A program made the translations under genes and the position numbers. This document shows positions 35,165-46,801 of a stretch of 64,000 bases of DNA, one piece after another (the first letter of the stretch is position 1; the number at the start of each line of letters is the position of its first letter). Under the pieces are notes generated by a model. It was given only the letters and a program-made list of their open reading frames with translations. It did not search any database and was not told where the DNA came from. The DNA comes from Grifola frondosa. Lineage: Eukaryota > Basidiomycota > Agaricomycetes > Polyporales > Grifolaceae. The stretch spans positions 2,852,001 to 2,916,000 of the forward strand of contig LUGG01000002.1 of assembly GCA_001683735.1 (NCBI GenBank), given 5' to 3'.

Positions 35165-37187
35165 TCACGCATTCGCATTCGCGCTGATGCTCGCCTTCTC
35201 GACCGAGCCCTCCTCGCCGCCTTTCTCAAGCTCGTCCTTCTTGATATCGTCGACGTACACGACCTACACTTTGATCAGACAGACGCGAACAGATGAGCGC
35301 GGCTCGAAATGTACTTCTCGTCATCGTAGTTGGTCTCCTTCACCGTGCGGAGAACGAGCCATGCGAGGGGAACGAGACGAGCATCATGATCCAGCTGGCG
35401 AGCTGCACACCACAATAATCAATACTGTTTCCATCTAAGCAGACAACAAAACTTACGTGCTCGTTCAGGAGAGGTGTAGCTACAGCGTCCATAGCGAAGC
35501 CTCCCGCACCGCCCTACGAAAAATTATAAATGACGCGATTCGGAGATCCTGCTATGCTTACCGCACCCTGCATGGCCCTGTATGACCAGCGTAGCGGGCA
35601 AGCTTGAAGGGATCATTCGTTAGCGCACCCAAGATCCAGTAGGCGAGCGCCTGATAGCACGCATCCAAAAAGAAGTCTGCACCATAAGTTCAGCGCTCCG
35701 CTCACCATCCCACAGGGCTTCCTGGCTGCTCACAGAAGAAGTACAGTGCGCCCTTCCCGCGATACGCCTTGTCCTTATAGTTGATTAAGTTCGCTGGGAT
35801 ATCGTCCTTGCGCGTGAAGGTCACCTGCCACGACAGACTGATAGACCACACGATAATCGTCATGGTAGCGACGACCGCGAGACCAAAGTACCCCGCGCGC
35901 GCCGGTGCAGGAATTTCGTGTCGAGCACGAGGTAGCCCATTAGCAGCGCACCAACGATCGGGCCAGCGCTCTCGAGCACTGCATTCAGCGCACGCGTGGG
36001 CCCGTCGAACCGCCCCGCATTTACTGCACCCTGATACGCGTAGAAATAGTTCGACGCGAAGAACATCGGGAGCAACGCTGTATCGGGTTGGGAATCAGCA
36101 ATAACGATGACGGTAGTGGGGAAACGCTCACCGAATATCCTCCAGTCCTTGAGCAAATTCCACATGCCGATAATCTCTTCGTGTGGCGCAGAGGCTGCCT
36201 CGAGCTTAACGATTGTGCCATCGGCGCGAATGACCCTGTTAGGAGGCAAGACAAGGAAGGAGGAAGCGATTCCCACAAAAATGATCACGAGGAACACCTG
36301 TGAAAACAGGTTAATCTTGGTATAGGATATTGCCTGTATGGAACACACGGACGTACTATGTAGGTCGATGTGGCGACCGCTGTGAGACCGTCGTGACGAA
36401 CGTTGATGCCCAGTGCTATTAGAGAACCAATAAAGGAACCAGATTGGAAGATCGCCCAGTATGCGCGAATGCCTTTCCCTTGTCCTTCTCGAGTGGGTAG
36501 CTCATCATGATCGAGCCCTGCGCGGACGCCAATAATGCACAGTGATACCAAGAATCGCGCCTGCGAAGATAAGGAACCATCTAGTTCCTTGAGTTTGGAA
36601 GCTACATGGTTCGGGGGAATTATTAGACGACCGGTGGCGATAAGACCATAGGCCTACCACCACAATGCTCCGACGTAGAGTGCGTATCCGAGGGTACCGA
36701 GAAATGCAGTCAATTTTGGTCCAAGCACTGTGCACAAATGTAAACATTAGTATTCATCTTGAATCACAGTTGCAGGAAGGTAGCATGTGTTTGAAGACCC
36801 AAGGAGCCCAATGGTAGACAACGAAGGCCTTTTACAGTTGATCTCAATCGCTATGATTTTTATACGCACCGTTGCAAACAGCCCCGCTGACCAAACCAGT
36901 GAGCGCAAACATGCCGAAGTAGACACCTAGTGAGGTGTCAGAAAGTACGACATCCTCCGTTCCTCCGGCACCGAAACTCGAAATTGCGCTAAACATTCCC
37001 ACTGTGGCGAAGCTGCTCCCTCTCAGTATCGGTTGGCATTTGAGCAACATATATGCTCACCAGGTCATGCCAACGATCACGACTTGTGTCATCGGCTTGC
37101 TACATGAAATGAGGTCGGTCAACGTCGAACAAACTGGGTATATGCGCAATGCACGAACGTGTAGAACGCTGGATATTTAATCTCCAT
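35165..37187 (-). pseudogene. UNC93-like/DUF895 MFS transporter, copy C (decayed)
   Basis: The start MEIKYPAFYTFVH is at 37187 and the short C-terminus ends in ISANANA at 35165. It has the same exon plan as the other copies, with FATVGMFSAISSFGAGGTED and VLGPKLTAFLGTLGYALYVG. The frame is broken at several places. One C is missing at 35891-35894 relative to copy B, two bases are missing near 36461 (B reads TATAGCGC where C reads TATGCGC on the plus strand), and another indel lies near 36537. Substitutions also change conserved residues. It is probably non-functional. It groups with copies B and E by its short C-terminus and by the intron sequence near 36080. Confidence 0.75.
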
Positions 37188-38788
37188 CGTGGTAAAGTGT
37201 CGGCAGATGGGAGGAGGTGGGTAGCGGGTCGACAGAAGGGCAGACAGTCGTGTAAGCAGCATGATATCGGCATGATATCGGGTTTATATTGATGGATGCG
37301 AGTCGTGTTGAGAAGGACATAATTATGGGTCGATGTTCCTGTTGCGCGCATCGTGCTGTGGATGTGTGACAGATGGTCAGCACCCATGATCAGAAATCAA
37401 AAACATATTCGGCTTGCACGCGGCCTCAGGATCCTCCCAGGGAAAACACTGGTCATGCTGGCCAATATGGGTGCAAGGATTCCGCTTCCTACAATCATAC
37501 CGCCCATCAATTACCTATATTGGTGTCATTGCGGGTTAAAGCAAACTCGGTCTGCTCAAATGAGTAGGACAACCTCCATTCTAGAACGTGAGCTTGCTCC
37601 GAATGGCAGTCTTGAAGGTTAATTTGCCGTCCTCTATTCTGCTTGTCGCCATTCGCAGTCGCGATTATGTCGGCGCGAGCTGTTTTCGTCATCTTCATCC
37701 AAGGTACGTGGAATACTTACGCCGTACTCCTCACATTGCGGCAGGGTGCGAAATCAGACCGCCACGCATTTTGCGACATGCTCCATGTGTTCGAAGCCGC
37801 CTGCGCATGCGATCATTAGCTTGCAAAGTCTACACAATGTGCACCTGCCAATGGACTGGAGATGTCATGCACCACAAGATGCCCATTCCGTGTCTTCTCT
37901 AGCACTGTAAAATTACTGACACTTGTGCTTCATTTTCTCGCTGTTGGTAAATGCGTACACAACAAACGTGATCGGACTGTATAGTTGGGTTAGTGAATAA
38001 ATGCGTGATGCAGAGTTCTCCGACACGACACACAACTGGCAGACTATGCTGATCGCATGGTCGACATCGTCCACAGCAAAGACCGGAAGGATCGGGATAA
38101 ATATCTTGCTGTTAAAGAAGCTATTAATGATTATGCCGTTGCGCGGACTAACGGGGCATATCAGAACTCACTTTTCCATCTGTGCATCGTCTACCTTGAT
38201 GTCCTTCATGATGGTAGCAGGTCACTCGTGTTCACGATCCTACTCAACTCTAACTTTCCGTGAAGCAAGTGAAGATCCGTTTTGATGAAGATTCGCGCCT
38301 CAAGGATCAATTCATTCGTGCCAGGGCGCACGTATGCGTTAGCAGTCAAGTGAACTAAGTATTCGCGGTTCAAGCCTCAGCAAGATAACGCTTTCATTCT
38401 AATGCCCGCGGCTTCTTTGTTGGAGGAGAGGGTGCAAAGAACTACGGATTCTGGAGGTATGGTCGACCATATGATGATGTAGCTTTGCTGTCGTCGAACA
38501 CTTTGAGACAAACGGGCGCTTGATTCGATCAGGAACGAAGCCTTTGACAAACAACTGCAAACAACGCCAGACTAGTCAGCGCTCAGCACTGGTGCAACTT
38601 TCGACTGACGGACGCTTTCGTGATAGACTTTCCCGCGATATATTCTGTTTCCTCCCTTCTCGCTTGGGCAACCACGCATGGTGTGAGCATCTCACCGTCG
38701 ATTCTCATCATAGACCGAAGCCCCACTAGCGCATTGCTGTAGTCTCCACCTTTTCAGATCTCGGAGGTGGATGAGGAAGAGGTGTTCT
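37188..38788. other. Upstream flank of copy C; degenerate repeat sequence
   Basis: About 1.6 kb without an intact gene. It shares blocks with units 1, 2 and the inverted unit, including the plus-strand fragment around 38001-38200. Confidence 0.5.
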
Positions 38789-38911
38789 GACGCAGAGAGC
38801 ACTTTAAGGACGCGTTTGGCAAGGATAGGTTCTCATACTGGGCTTGGGCTGCCCTTCGTGAACTGGAAAACCGAAGGTGAGCTGGAGAGGATCAAGAGAA
38901 GTCATATATAG
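38789..38911 (+). pseudogene. Fragment of the TMEM242-like gene 3' end (unit 3)
   Basis: It matches the last coding stretch of the TMEM242-like gene (residues around LKDAF to the TAG in TCATATATAG) plus the adjoining 3' flank, with several changes. It is closer to the source than the unit 2 fragment in places, for example the GAGCTGGAGAGGATCAA block is kept. Confidence 0.8.
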
Positions 38912-39082
38912 ATACACTCTCATCGCGCTCATTGTCGAGCATGCTGAACTGCTGTTTCCATATGGGATCTGCTTTCTATCCTGCAAACATGTTAAAATGA
39001 AACATGAGAGGTGATTTCAATGTCCTGAAGCAGAAACCAATGTCATTAGCACAGAAAACAATATCCACAGGAGCCCTAAGCT

Positions 39083-41705
39083 ACGTCGCATCACGTCAAA
39101 CTACCGATCATACACATGTACATCATCAAAAGCATGAGCGAAAGTGTCATTACCAGATCCCCATGATAGACATCTACGCCTCACTGTGGCGTCGCCTCCA
39201 CATTCGCGTTCGCACTGATGCTCGCCTTCTCGATCGAGCCCTCCTCGCCGCCCTTCTCCAGCTCGTCCTTCTTGATGTCGTCGACATACACGACCTACAT
39301 TCTGATCAGACAAATGCTAATGGATGAGGAGCGCGGCTGGAAACGTACCTTCTCGTCATCGTAGTTGGTCTCCTTCACCGTGCGGAGAACGAGCCATGCG
39401 AGGGGGAACGAGACGAGCATCATGATCCAGCTCGCGAGCTACACATCGCAATGATCAACGCTATTCTTCGTTTAGGAGGAGGACAGAACGTACGTGCTCG
39501 TTCAGGAGAGGTGTCGCCACAGCATCCATGCCGAAGCTTCCTGCGGCGCCCTACACGCAACAGAAATTTAATTATAGTGACGCGATTAAGAGATCTCTAT
39601 GCTTACCGCACTCTGGACGGCCTTGTACAGTCCAGCAAAGCGAGCAAGCTTGAAGGGATCATTCGTGAGCGCACTCATGATCCAGTACGCGAGCGCCTGA
39701 TAACACGCATCCACGAAGAAGTCTGCAGCATAAGTTCAGCGCTCCGCTCACCACATGACGCATGACTCCTCGGCCACTCACAGAAGAAGTACAGCGCGCC
39801 CTTCCCCCGGTATGCCTTGTCCTTGTAGTTGATGAGGTTCGCTTTGATGTCGTCCTTGCGCGTGAACGTGACTTGCCACGACAGCGCCACGGACCACGAT
39901 GATCACCATGACGGCGACGACCGCGAGGCCGAAGTATCCCCGCGCGCGCCGGTGCAGGAATTTCGTGTCGAGCACGAGGTAGCCTATCAGCACCGCACCA
40001 ATGATCGCGCCGGCGCCCTCGAGCGCTCCATTCAGCGCACGTGTGGGCCCGTCGAACCGCCCCGCATTTACTGCGCCTTGATATGCGTAGAAATAGTTCG
40101 ACGCGAAGAACATCGGGAGCAACGCTATACGACATCGGTCGTGAGTGGAAAATGGCGATGGCAGTGGGGAGACGCTTACCGATCATCCTCCAGTCCTTGA
40201 GCAAGTTCCACATGCCAATAATCTCTTCGTGCGGTGCAGAGGCTGCCTCGAGTTTGACGATTGTGCCATCGGCGCGAATGACCCTGTTAGGTGGCAACAC
40301 GAGGAAAGCGGACGCGATTCCCACAAAAATGATGATGATGAACGCCTGAATATACGAGTTATCTCTGGAGATATCAACCCAGTATGGAACATGGACGTAC
40401 TATGTAAGTGGATGTCGCGACCGCTGTGAGAGTGCCGTGACGAATGTTGATGGCCAGTGCTATTATAGAACCAATAAAGGAGCCAAATTGGAAGATCGCC
40501 CAAAATACCGCAAATGCCTTTCCCTTGTCCTTCTCCAGCGGGTAGCTCATCATGATCGATCCCTGTGCGGACCATAATAGTGCAGCAGTGATACCAAGAA
40601 TCGCCCCTGCGAAGATAAGGAACCATCTGGTTCCTTGAGTTTGGAAGCTGCATGGTTCGGAGAATTATTAAACGACCAGTCGCGATAAGACGATAGGCGT
40701 ACCACCACAACGCTCCGACGTAGAGTGCGTATCCGAGGGTACCAATGAAGAGAGTCAATTTTGGTCCAAGCACTGTGGACAAATATAAGCATTAATATTT
40801 CGCAGTCGCAGGAAAAATAATGGGAATATTTATAGATCTCAATGGGGGGATACGAAGGCCTTTTACAATTGATCTCAATCGCTATTCTTTTTATACGCAC
40901 CATTGCAAATACCGCCGCTGACCAAACCGGTGAGCGCAAACATGCCGTACAGGACACCTTGCGAGGTGTCAGAAAGCACGACATCCTGCGTTCCTCCTGC
41001 ACCCAAATTCGAGACCGCGCTAAACATTCCCACTGTGGCGAAGCTGTTCCGTCTTAGTATCTGTTGGCAGTCGAGCTACAGATATGCTCACCAGGTCATG
41101 CCAACGAGCACGACTTGTGTCATCGGCTTCCTACATGAAATGAGGTCGGTCAAGGTGGAACACAGTGGCTATATGCGCAATTTACGAACGTATAGAACGC
41201 AGGATATTTAATCTCCATCATGGCGAGATGGCGGCGTATGGGGGATATGGTTGGCGGGGTCGACAGAGGGGAAGACGCTCGTGTGAGCAGTATGAACGGC
41301 ATTTATATCGGGTTTATATTGGAGAGTAGAGAGGGAGAAGATAAGATGGAAGTCTGTGGGCCGATGTTCCTGTTGCACGCATGGTGCTCTGAGATCCAGC
41401 CGATGCGTGACAGATGGCCAGCAACCCCGATCAGAGATCAAAAACGTATCCGGCTTGCTGCGTGCTTGCTGCCTCAAGATGCTCCCAGGGCCGCCGCTAG
41501 CCAACTTTGGTGTAGAACCTCCGCTGGATCCTGCAATCGTAACACCCATCAATCACCTGTGCTGGTTTCATTGCGGGGTAAAACGAACTTAGTTTACTCA
41601 CACGGTAGGATAGCCTCCATTCTGGAATGTCAGCGTGCAGTCTCGAAGGCTAATTTCCCTGCTGCTCCGGTGAACCTTCGCCGCCTTCTATTCTGCAATG
41701 TGCCA
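39083..41705. repeat. Tandem repeat unit 4 (transporter copy D), right end truncated
   Basis: Last direct unit. Similarity to the other units stops near 41705, so the remnant-ORF block and the TMEM242-like tail are missing here. This fits an array whose outermost unit lost its far end or was never complete. Confidence 0.75.
39181..41218 (-). CDS. UNC93-like/DUF895 MFS transporter, copy D (one frame break)
   Basis: The start is at 41218 (or 41221). Best-preserved reading: FSAVSNLGAGGTQDVVLSDT, QGVLYGMFALTGLVSGGICN, GTRWFLIFAGAILGITAALL, KDKGKAFAVFWAIFQFGSF, IIFVGIASAFLVLPPNRVIR, FFASNYFYAYQGAVNAGRFD, YLVLDTKFLHRRARGYFG. Two bases are missing near 39893-39899, in the stretch where copy B reads IIVWS. 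After this the frame is again good (SWQVTFTRKDDIKANLINY), through GAAGSFGMDAVATPLLNEH to the longer C-terminus NANVEATPQ ending at 39181. If that deficit is a sequence error, D is a full-length gene. It groups with copy A by intron sequence and by the long C-terminus. Confidence 0.72.
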
Positions 41706-42430
41706 TTCGGTACAGCTGCACGGGGACACGGGATGTACTTACCTTCCACGACCCAAATTTTATGATGGCGGTCGATAAGCTGCTGTCTCACGAAAACCCA
41801 ACCACATGTGGGACAACCCGATCGAGGATGGTGGACGCTTGCTGGACGCGACGCGCGGTCCGCCAGCGCGGAGAGTTTCGACCGGGTCTACATCTCCTAT
41901 TCGCAAGCTCGCGGGCGCAGTGCACATTGTACTACGACTGAACTCTAGAAGTACCGGCAGCACAACGATATTCGCGAAGAACGTTAGGTCTGTAAAAGGC
42001 ACAGATTATTGAGAACAACAGAGCCATCCCTCCAAATAGGTTCAAGTATGTTGATGCGTAGCAGAGGGCCGCGTGTGGAGGACGGCGCCGTAAGTACTGC
42101 GCCTCCTTGGACATGTCGGAGACGAATTCAGAGATCCATGCGCAGGGCATCATAATCGAGACCCTCGGCTGGTCGCTAAAGATCAGTCGGGGGTGACGAG
42201 AACGTGCCTATCCGCTACGGTATCTTCGGCCAGCCTGGTAGCCAACTCCCAAGATTTGAAAACGAGTCTAATGGGTGTACTCTTTTGTGTTAATTGTTGC
42301 TTGTTCCGACCATCGCATCTATATAGTGCATGTGAACGAGAGGGATCAATTATCCTAGCGATGTTGAAGTGAGTAGTGATGCTTCTACACTGTCCACGGG
42401 CCTATAGATACACAAAAATAGTGATACATA
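41219..42430. other. Copy D upstream flank and intergenic region
   Basis: The first 490 nt belong to repeat unit 4. From about 41705 to 42430 the sequence is unrelated to the array and holds no gene that I can recognise. It also contains the TRL1 3' side. Confidence 0.45.
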
Positions 42431-45059
42431 TTAATTCTGCAATCCCTTCACCCTTCCCTTCACCCAGAGGTCCTTCAGTTCAAGGGACCGCACACCGTCG
42501 ATATCACCTTCCTTCTTCCACAACTCTACTAGATGTTTTGCCTCGAGAGGAGGGATGTCAGCGCTCTGCGTCCCGACCGTGATGTGCAGCCTGTTCTTGA
42601 CATTCTTTGGAAGGTTCACAACAAAATCCACTCCAAAGCTGTGCGGATCCTCGACGTCCGCGTCCACCGCGAGATCGGAGACGGTCACGGCCATGACCCG
42701 GTCGTTCCACACCAGCCGGTCCAACCTGAAACTCAACAGCGGCGGCGACGCCAGCCCGTGGAGGCACTGGCAGCGATCCCACAATGGCTTCTCCTCCGGC
42801 AGTGACTTCGAGTGCACGATCGTTATATGCGGGCGCTTCGCCACGCGCTTCTGTTCTACGAGCTTCTCGTAGAATGCGCGTCCCTCCTCTGGGGCACCGT
42901 CCTCCGCGAACCGTTTCGCAAGCACCTCCTCCAGATCGACCTCCGCGAGGACCCCGAAGTACCGCGCCTCCACCACCTTCTTCTTCTTGTCATCCTGCCG
43001 CCTCATCTTCGGCTCGTAGCCCCGTGCGAGCGCGAGTGCCTCGCCGATCTGCTCCTGGCTGGGCCGCGGGACGCCGAGGATACGCACACAGCCGTCCACC
43101 ACGCGCGCAAGTGCGTCTTCAAGTGGCTCCTCGATGTCCATCTCCACCGCGACGTCCACCTCGCCGTCTGTCAGCTCCTCCGCATTCTGCAGGAACTGCC
43201 AGATCACCTCCTCATGCGACTTGGCGAGTGCGTCTGCGCGCAGAGTCTGGTGCTTGTCGCCTCGTGCGAGCACGCGGTCTGCGCAGATCCGGTGGATCGT
43301 CGCCATCGGCTGGTCGAAGGACCAGTTGAGTGCCATCAGCCGGACGGGAGGGGTGAAGTTTTTGACTGCGTCACGCAACTGCTGTCGATGTTGCCTCAAA
43401 TGGTTGTTTCTGTTATACAGGTCATATCATTCAAAACATGTCTTTTATTAGATTCGAGTAGAGCGACTCACTTGTCTGCTATGACAACATCGTGTGTCTT
43501 GAGGAGATTCACGACATTCTTGATGAAGGCAGGTGCAGCTTTTTTGGCGTTGATATCATCGCTCTGCGTGTGCCCGAAATTGAAAAGATGAACCAGTGCA
43601 ACTGCGATAGTGGTTTTGCCTGTGTACAAATAAATCAGAATACATAATTAAGTGACCCGAAATAGATAAACGTACCAACTCCTGGAATAGCGACCGGGAC
43701 GATGATCGTCTTCCCGAACTCCTTATTCGACGGGTGCAGGCTCTGTTCCTGCGACAGCTCAGCAGCCTTCTTCTCGTCCGCATGTTCCTCCATCCACATC
43801 AAAAACCGGTCCCGCGTCGCTATGATGCCCTTACCCTTGGCATAATCTTTAAATTGCGACCGGTCACGTTTAATCTCGCCGACCACCCACTTGACGTACA
43901 ACTTCGTCTCCGCACGGCGGAGCTTGCTCTTCGGTATGTTCGACTCGCCTCTGGACAGGATCGCCTTCGTGACTTCGCGCCAATCACGGTACATCATGTA
44001 CGGCTCGTCGAACTTGACCTTGAAGAAGAACGACGAACCGACAGGGTATGGCGATGCCGAGACGGGTGCGTTGCCCTTCGTCGGCGGCTCCGTGACATGC
44101 GTGCGCACGACGAACCCCTCCAGCGCATTCCCGTCCCAGCTCCCGCTCTTCCCAATCTCCTCCGTGAACGCCTTCACCTTGGGGATCGAGTCGAGCACAG
44201 TCGACTTCGTGCCGATGAAGCCCCACTCCTCGGCGAACGCGTCCACGACGTCCTGGTGCTGTGTCGCGAACCGCTTTGTGCACGCGTTGAGCCCGTGCAG
44301 GTGCAGTCCGGTCATTTCTTTTGAGATACGGAGGACGTGTTCCTCGAACGAGTCGTCGCAAAGCTGCTGCATGTGTGAGTATGCGTCAAACGTGGAGAAT
44401 CCCGCAGGCGTACCTCTGCAACTGCAGTCCATTTCTTCTCCCACAGTGCGCCTGCGAGCTGCTCCTCCGTCTTTCCCGCGTCTGCGAGTTGTTTCCGCAA
44501 CCATCGCTCTCCCACCTCGGCATGACTTTCTTCAACATTCTGGATGTGGCCAAGCGAGTGTTTCGAGGTCACCAGGAGCTTTGAAGGGGTCAGCGCCGCG
44601 ATGAAGATAATGCAGCCGTTTGACTTCAGCGTGAGCGTGTACGGCGGGCGGTGTGCGCCTCTAATGATGCCCATTTTAGGGTGAGCGCGGCACAAGAGTT
44701 TGGTAGAGCAGCCTTACCGTCGTCCAAGGACCTCACCGATATTGAAGAACTTGTCATACCCCTCACGACGATGCGACGCCGCGTGCGGCCTGACTCATCT
44801 TGGAACTCCTGAGTAAACAGGCCGCGTGCGAGCGTCGGGAACGGCGAGGGGATCTCGTAGTACTTGAACTCGTTCATCTTCCAGCTCTGTATCGTGATGG
44901 AAGGATCCGCGGGTGCACGGTATTCAGCCGCGCGCACGAGCTTGGGCGACTTCTTCGACAGTCTGTGTAGGTCGTCCAGAAGTTTGAGTCTTCTTCGGCG
45001 ATTGAGAGCGTCGAGAACAGCTTCTTGAGCTCTTCGGAGTGCTCCGGTGTGGCGGCCAT
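42431..45059 (-). CDS. TRL1: Fungal-type tRNA ligase (ligase-kinase-CPDase)
   Basis: The start is at 45059 (MAATPEHSEELKKLFSTLS). The N-terminal adenylyltransferase domain has YDKFFNIGE and the nucleotidyl-lysine motif LTLKSNGCIIFIAALTP (usual KxNG/KxDG type). GNALEGFVVRTHV, EPYMMYRDWREVTKAIL and KLYVKWVV follow. The kinase P-loop begins VPVAIPGVG and is split by an intron. The cyclic phosphodiesterase domain holds two HxT motifs, HITIVHS and HITVGT. The enzyme heals and seals exons after tRNA splicing and HAC1-type mRNA splicing. The N-terminal part shows single-base deficits at the T run 44983-44985 and the C run 44759-44762, and probably at 44728-44729. Since TRL1 is essential in yeast, these are probably errors in the consensus. 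Confidence 0.92.
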
Positions 45060-46801
45060 CTTGGACTGGAAGCGTCGCTGAGGTGGGAACCGAGGGAGGA
45101 ATGGTCGACTACGGAGAAAGGCAAACCGCAAGTGGCTGCGCAAATCTGACGGTTTATGGTCTGAATGGCGGCCCACTTGTTAACCTAAACAGATCATTAT
45201 CGACATCCAGATATATCAGTTAAAATAGTACAATAGAACTGCAATTACGCACTTGAGAACTTTATGGCTTGACACCCCCTGGAGCACTCTCTGATTATTG
45301 ATGAGCGGAATTCCGCCAAAGAGTCACTAACTGCGCCGGTAAGATACTTTCCTTCGGATATGAGGCTGTAAAGAGGAGCTATGAGTCAAGGTCTCGCAGC
45401 CGTCGCGTCGATCGCGTTCGAGTCTCGGGCGCCAGACGCGGTAGCGGCGCGAACAGGCACGTGATGCATTGGGCGCTTAAATGTCACAGTGGCGTCAATT
45501 CCACTATAGGCGCCCAAACTCAGAGGTTAGTTGCAACTTGCGGTCACCCACTTTAGTCGCGGTATAAGTTCAGTACGACAGTCTTTTCACACATGTTTGC
45601 GCCCTGTTCACAGCTGAGTTCCTGTAGTGCAAGATCATGATCAAGGGGAAGCTGCCTCTTGCCACATCTACTATGAGTACTAGACTAGACATTAAGGCTG
45701 ACGTTCGATTCAATAGGTTGCTCGTAAGACCTTATACGTGACACAGTAGCGAACAGCTACGCCGAAAACATTATCCCATACATAAGTACGGGTCTGTCAT
45801 TCTTGTGAATTTGCCTTCTTGCATGCAGCTCACGACCACCATGTCTGCGTCCTCAGCAGACGCGCGAGCCAAGTCCACGGTCATAGTCTTTCACGGACGA
45901 TGCTGCCAAGAATAGTACAGAGTGCGCTCGCATGTGAATACTTCTGGGCTATCACTTTCCACATAAATCGCAAGAAAAATGAGCCGCATATGTAAATCAT
46001 TTACATCCGGGATGTCCAGACAGCGGCACATATCACCTACGGCATTTGGCTGCCTTCAAGCACGGATTTATACCTCGTGTGGTCTCCCGGCAGTCCGCTT
46101 CTACTCATACTCCCGCGCCTGTGTCAATCTCTGTACCATCAGTACCGCTCGATGCTCAGCTGCAAATACATTGTTACAAAGTGCGCTGCTTGACGAATCA
46201 CATCTCCCACCCACGGGAGATCCACGTCGAAACAATCCGTCTCGCGAGCAACCTCATTTTTGACAAATACGGCAAGGTCGGACGCGAAGCATCTCTTAAA
46301 TACTTGAGGAAGAAATTTTATTTGATCTCCAAGTCCTGTTCTCATATTTTAGCAATTTCATTAGTCTGCCATGGGAGAGTTGCGATATTATTGGCAGGAC
46401 GAGCATTCAACACGATGTGCCGAAGCACTAGCTCATAGATGATAGCATGTCATACAATAGTTGGGATATTCAGCTGTCACATGAAGCTCTCCGCTAACTC
46501 TTGCAAGATTCGTCTGGGCAGCGGTCTTGTGCCCGCGATTGTGGTTTGGTCCTTTTTCGCTCTTGACGGCTACAATCGAGTCTATCGACTGTTATAATGT
46601 TATTCCGTCATATTGAATAGTACACCCCGCGACTACACCGCTTTATCCAGTTTGATGTAACAGCAACTGTCGACAACGTCCGCAAAATGCATATACTACG
46701 CAATTTAACTTGACAAAGAAGGCATAATCGGGGCATGAATCTTGTAGTACAATCGACCGCCTTGGGTATCTCAGCAACATCTTCGCACCGCAGCGTAGTC
46801 C
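45060..46801. other. Long intergenic region, no gene recognised
   Basis: About 1.74 kb. Open frames near 45979-46438 on the plus strand look random in composition. A GTTCGAGTC string near 45412 recalls a tRNA T-loop, but no cloverleaf could be formed around it. The TRL1 promoter should lie at the left end. Confidence 0.4.

Larger units (their letters stand above)
35045..39082. repeat. Tandem repeat unit 3 (transporter copy C)
   Basis: Third direct unit, about 4.0 kb, with transporter copy C, the shared upstream block and a TMEM242-like tail fragment at 38789-38911. Its upstream part best matches the inverted unit at 54.0-57.3 kb. Confidence 0.85.

Noticed and set aside
45405..45440. Possible tRNA gene (GTTCGAGTC string)
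   Set aside because: The five bases on either side of the loop do not pair and no matching acceptor stem or D arm could be placed upstream.
45979..46438. Overlapping plus-strand open frames as a gene
   Set aside because: No conserved motif, no splice-linked extension and composition like the surrounding intergenic DNA.
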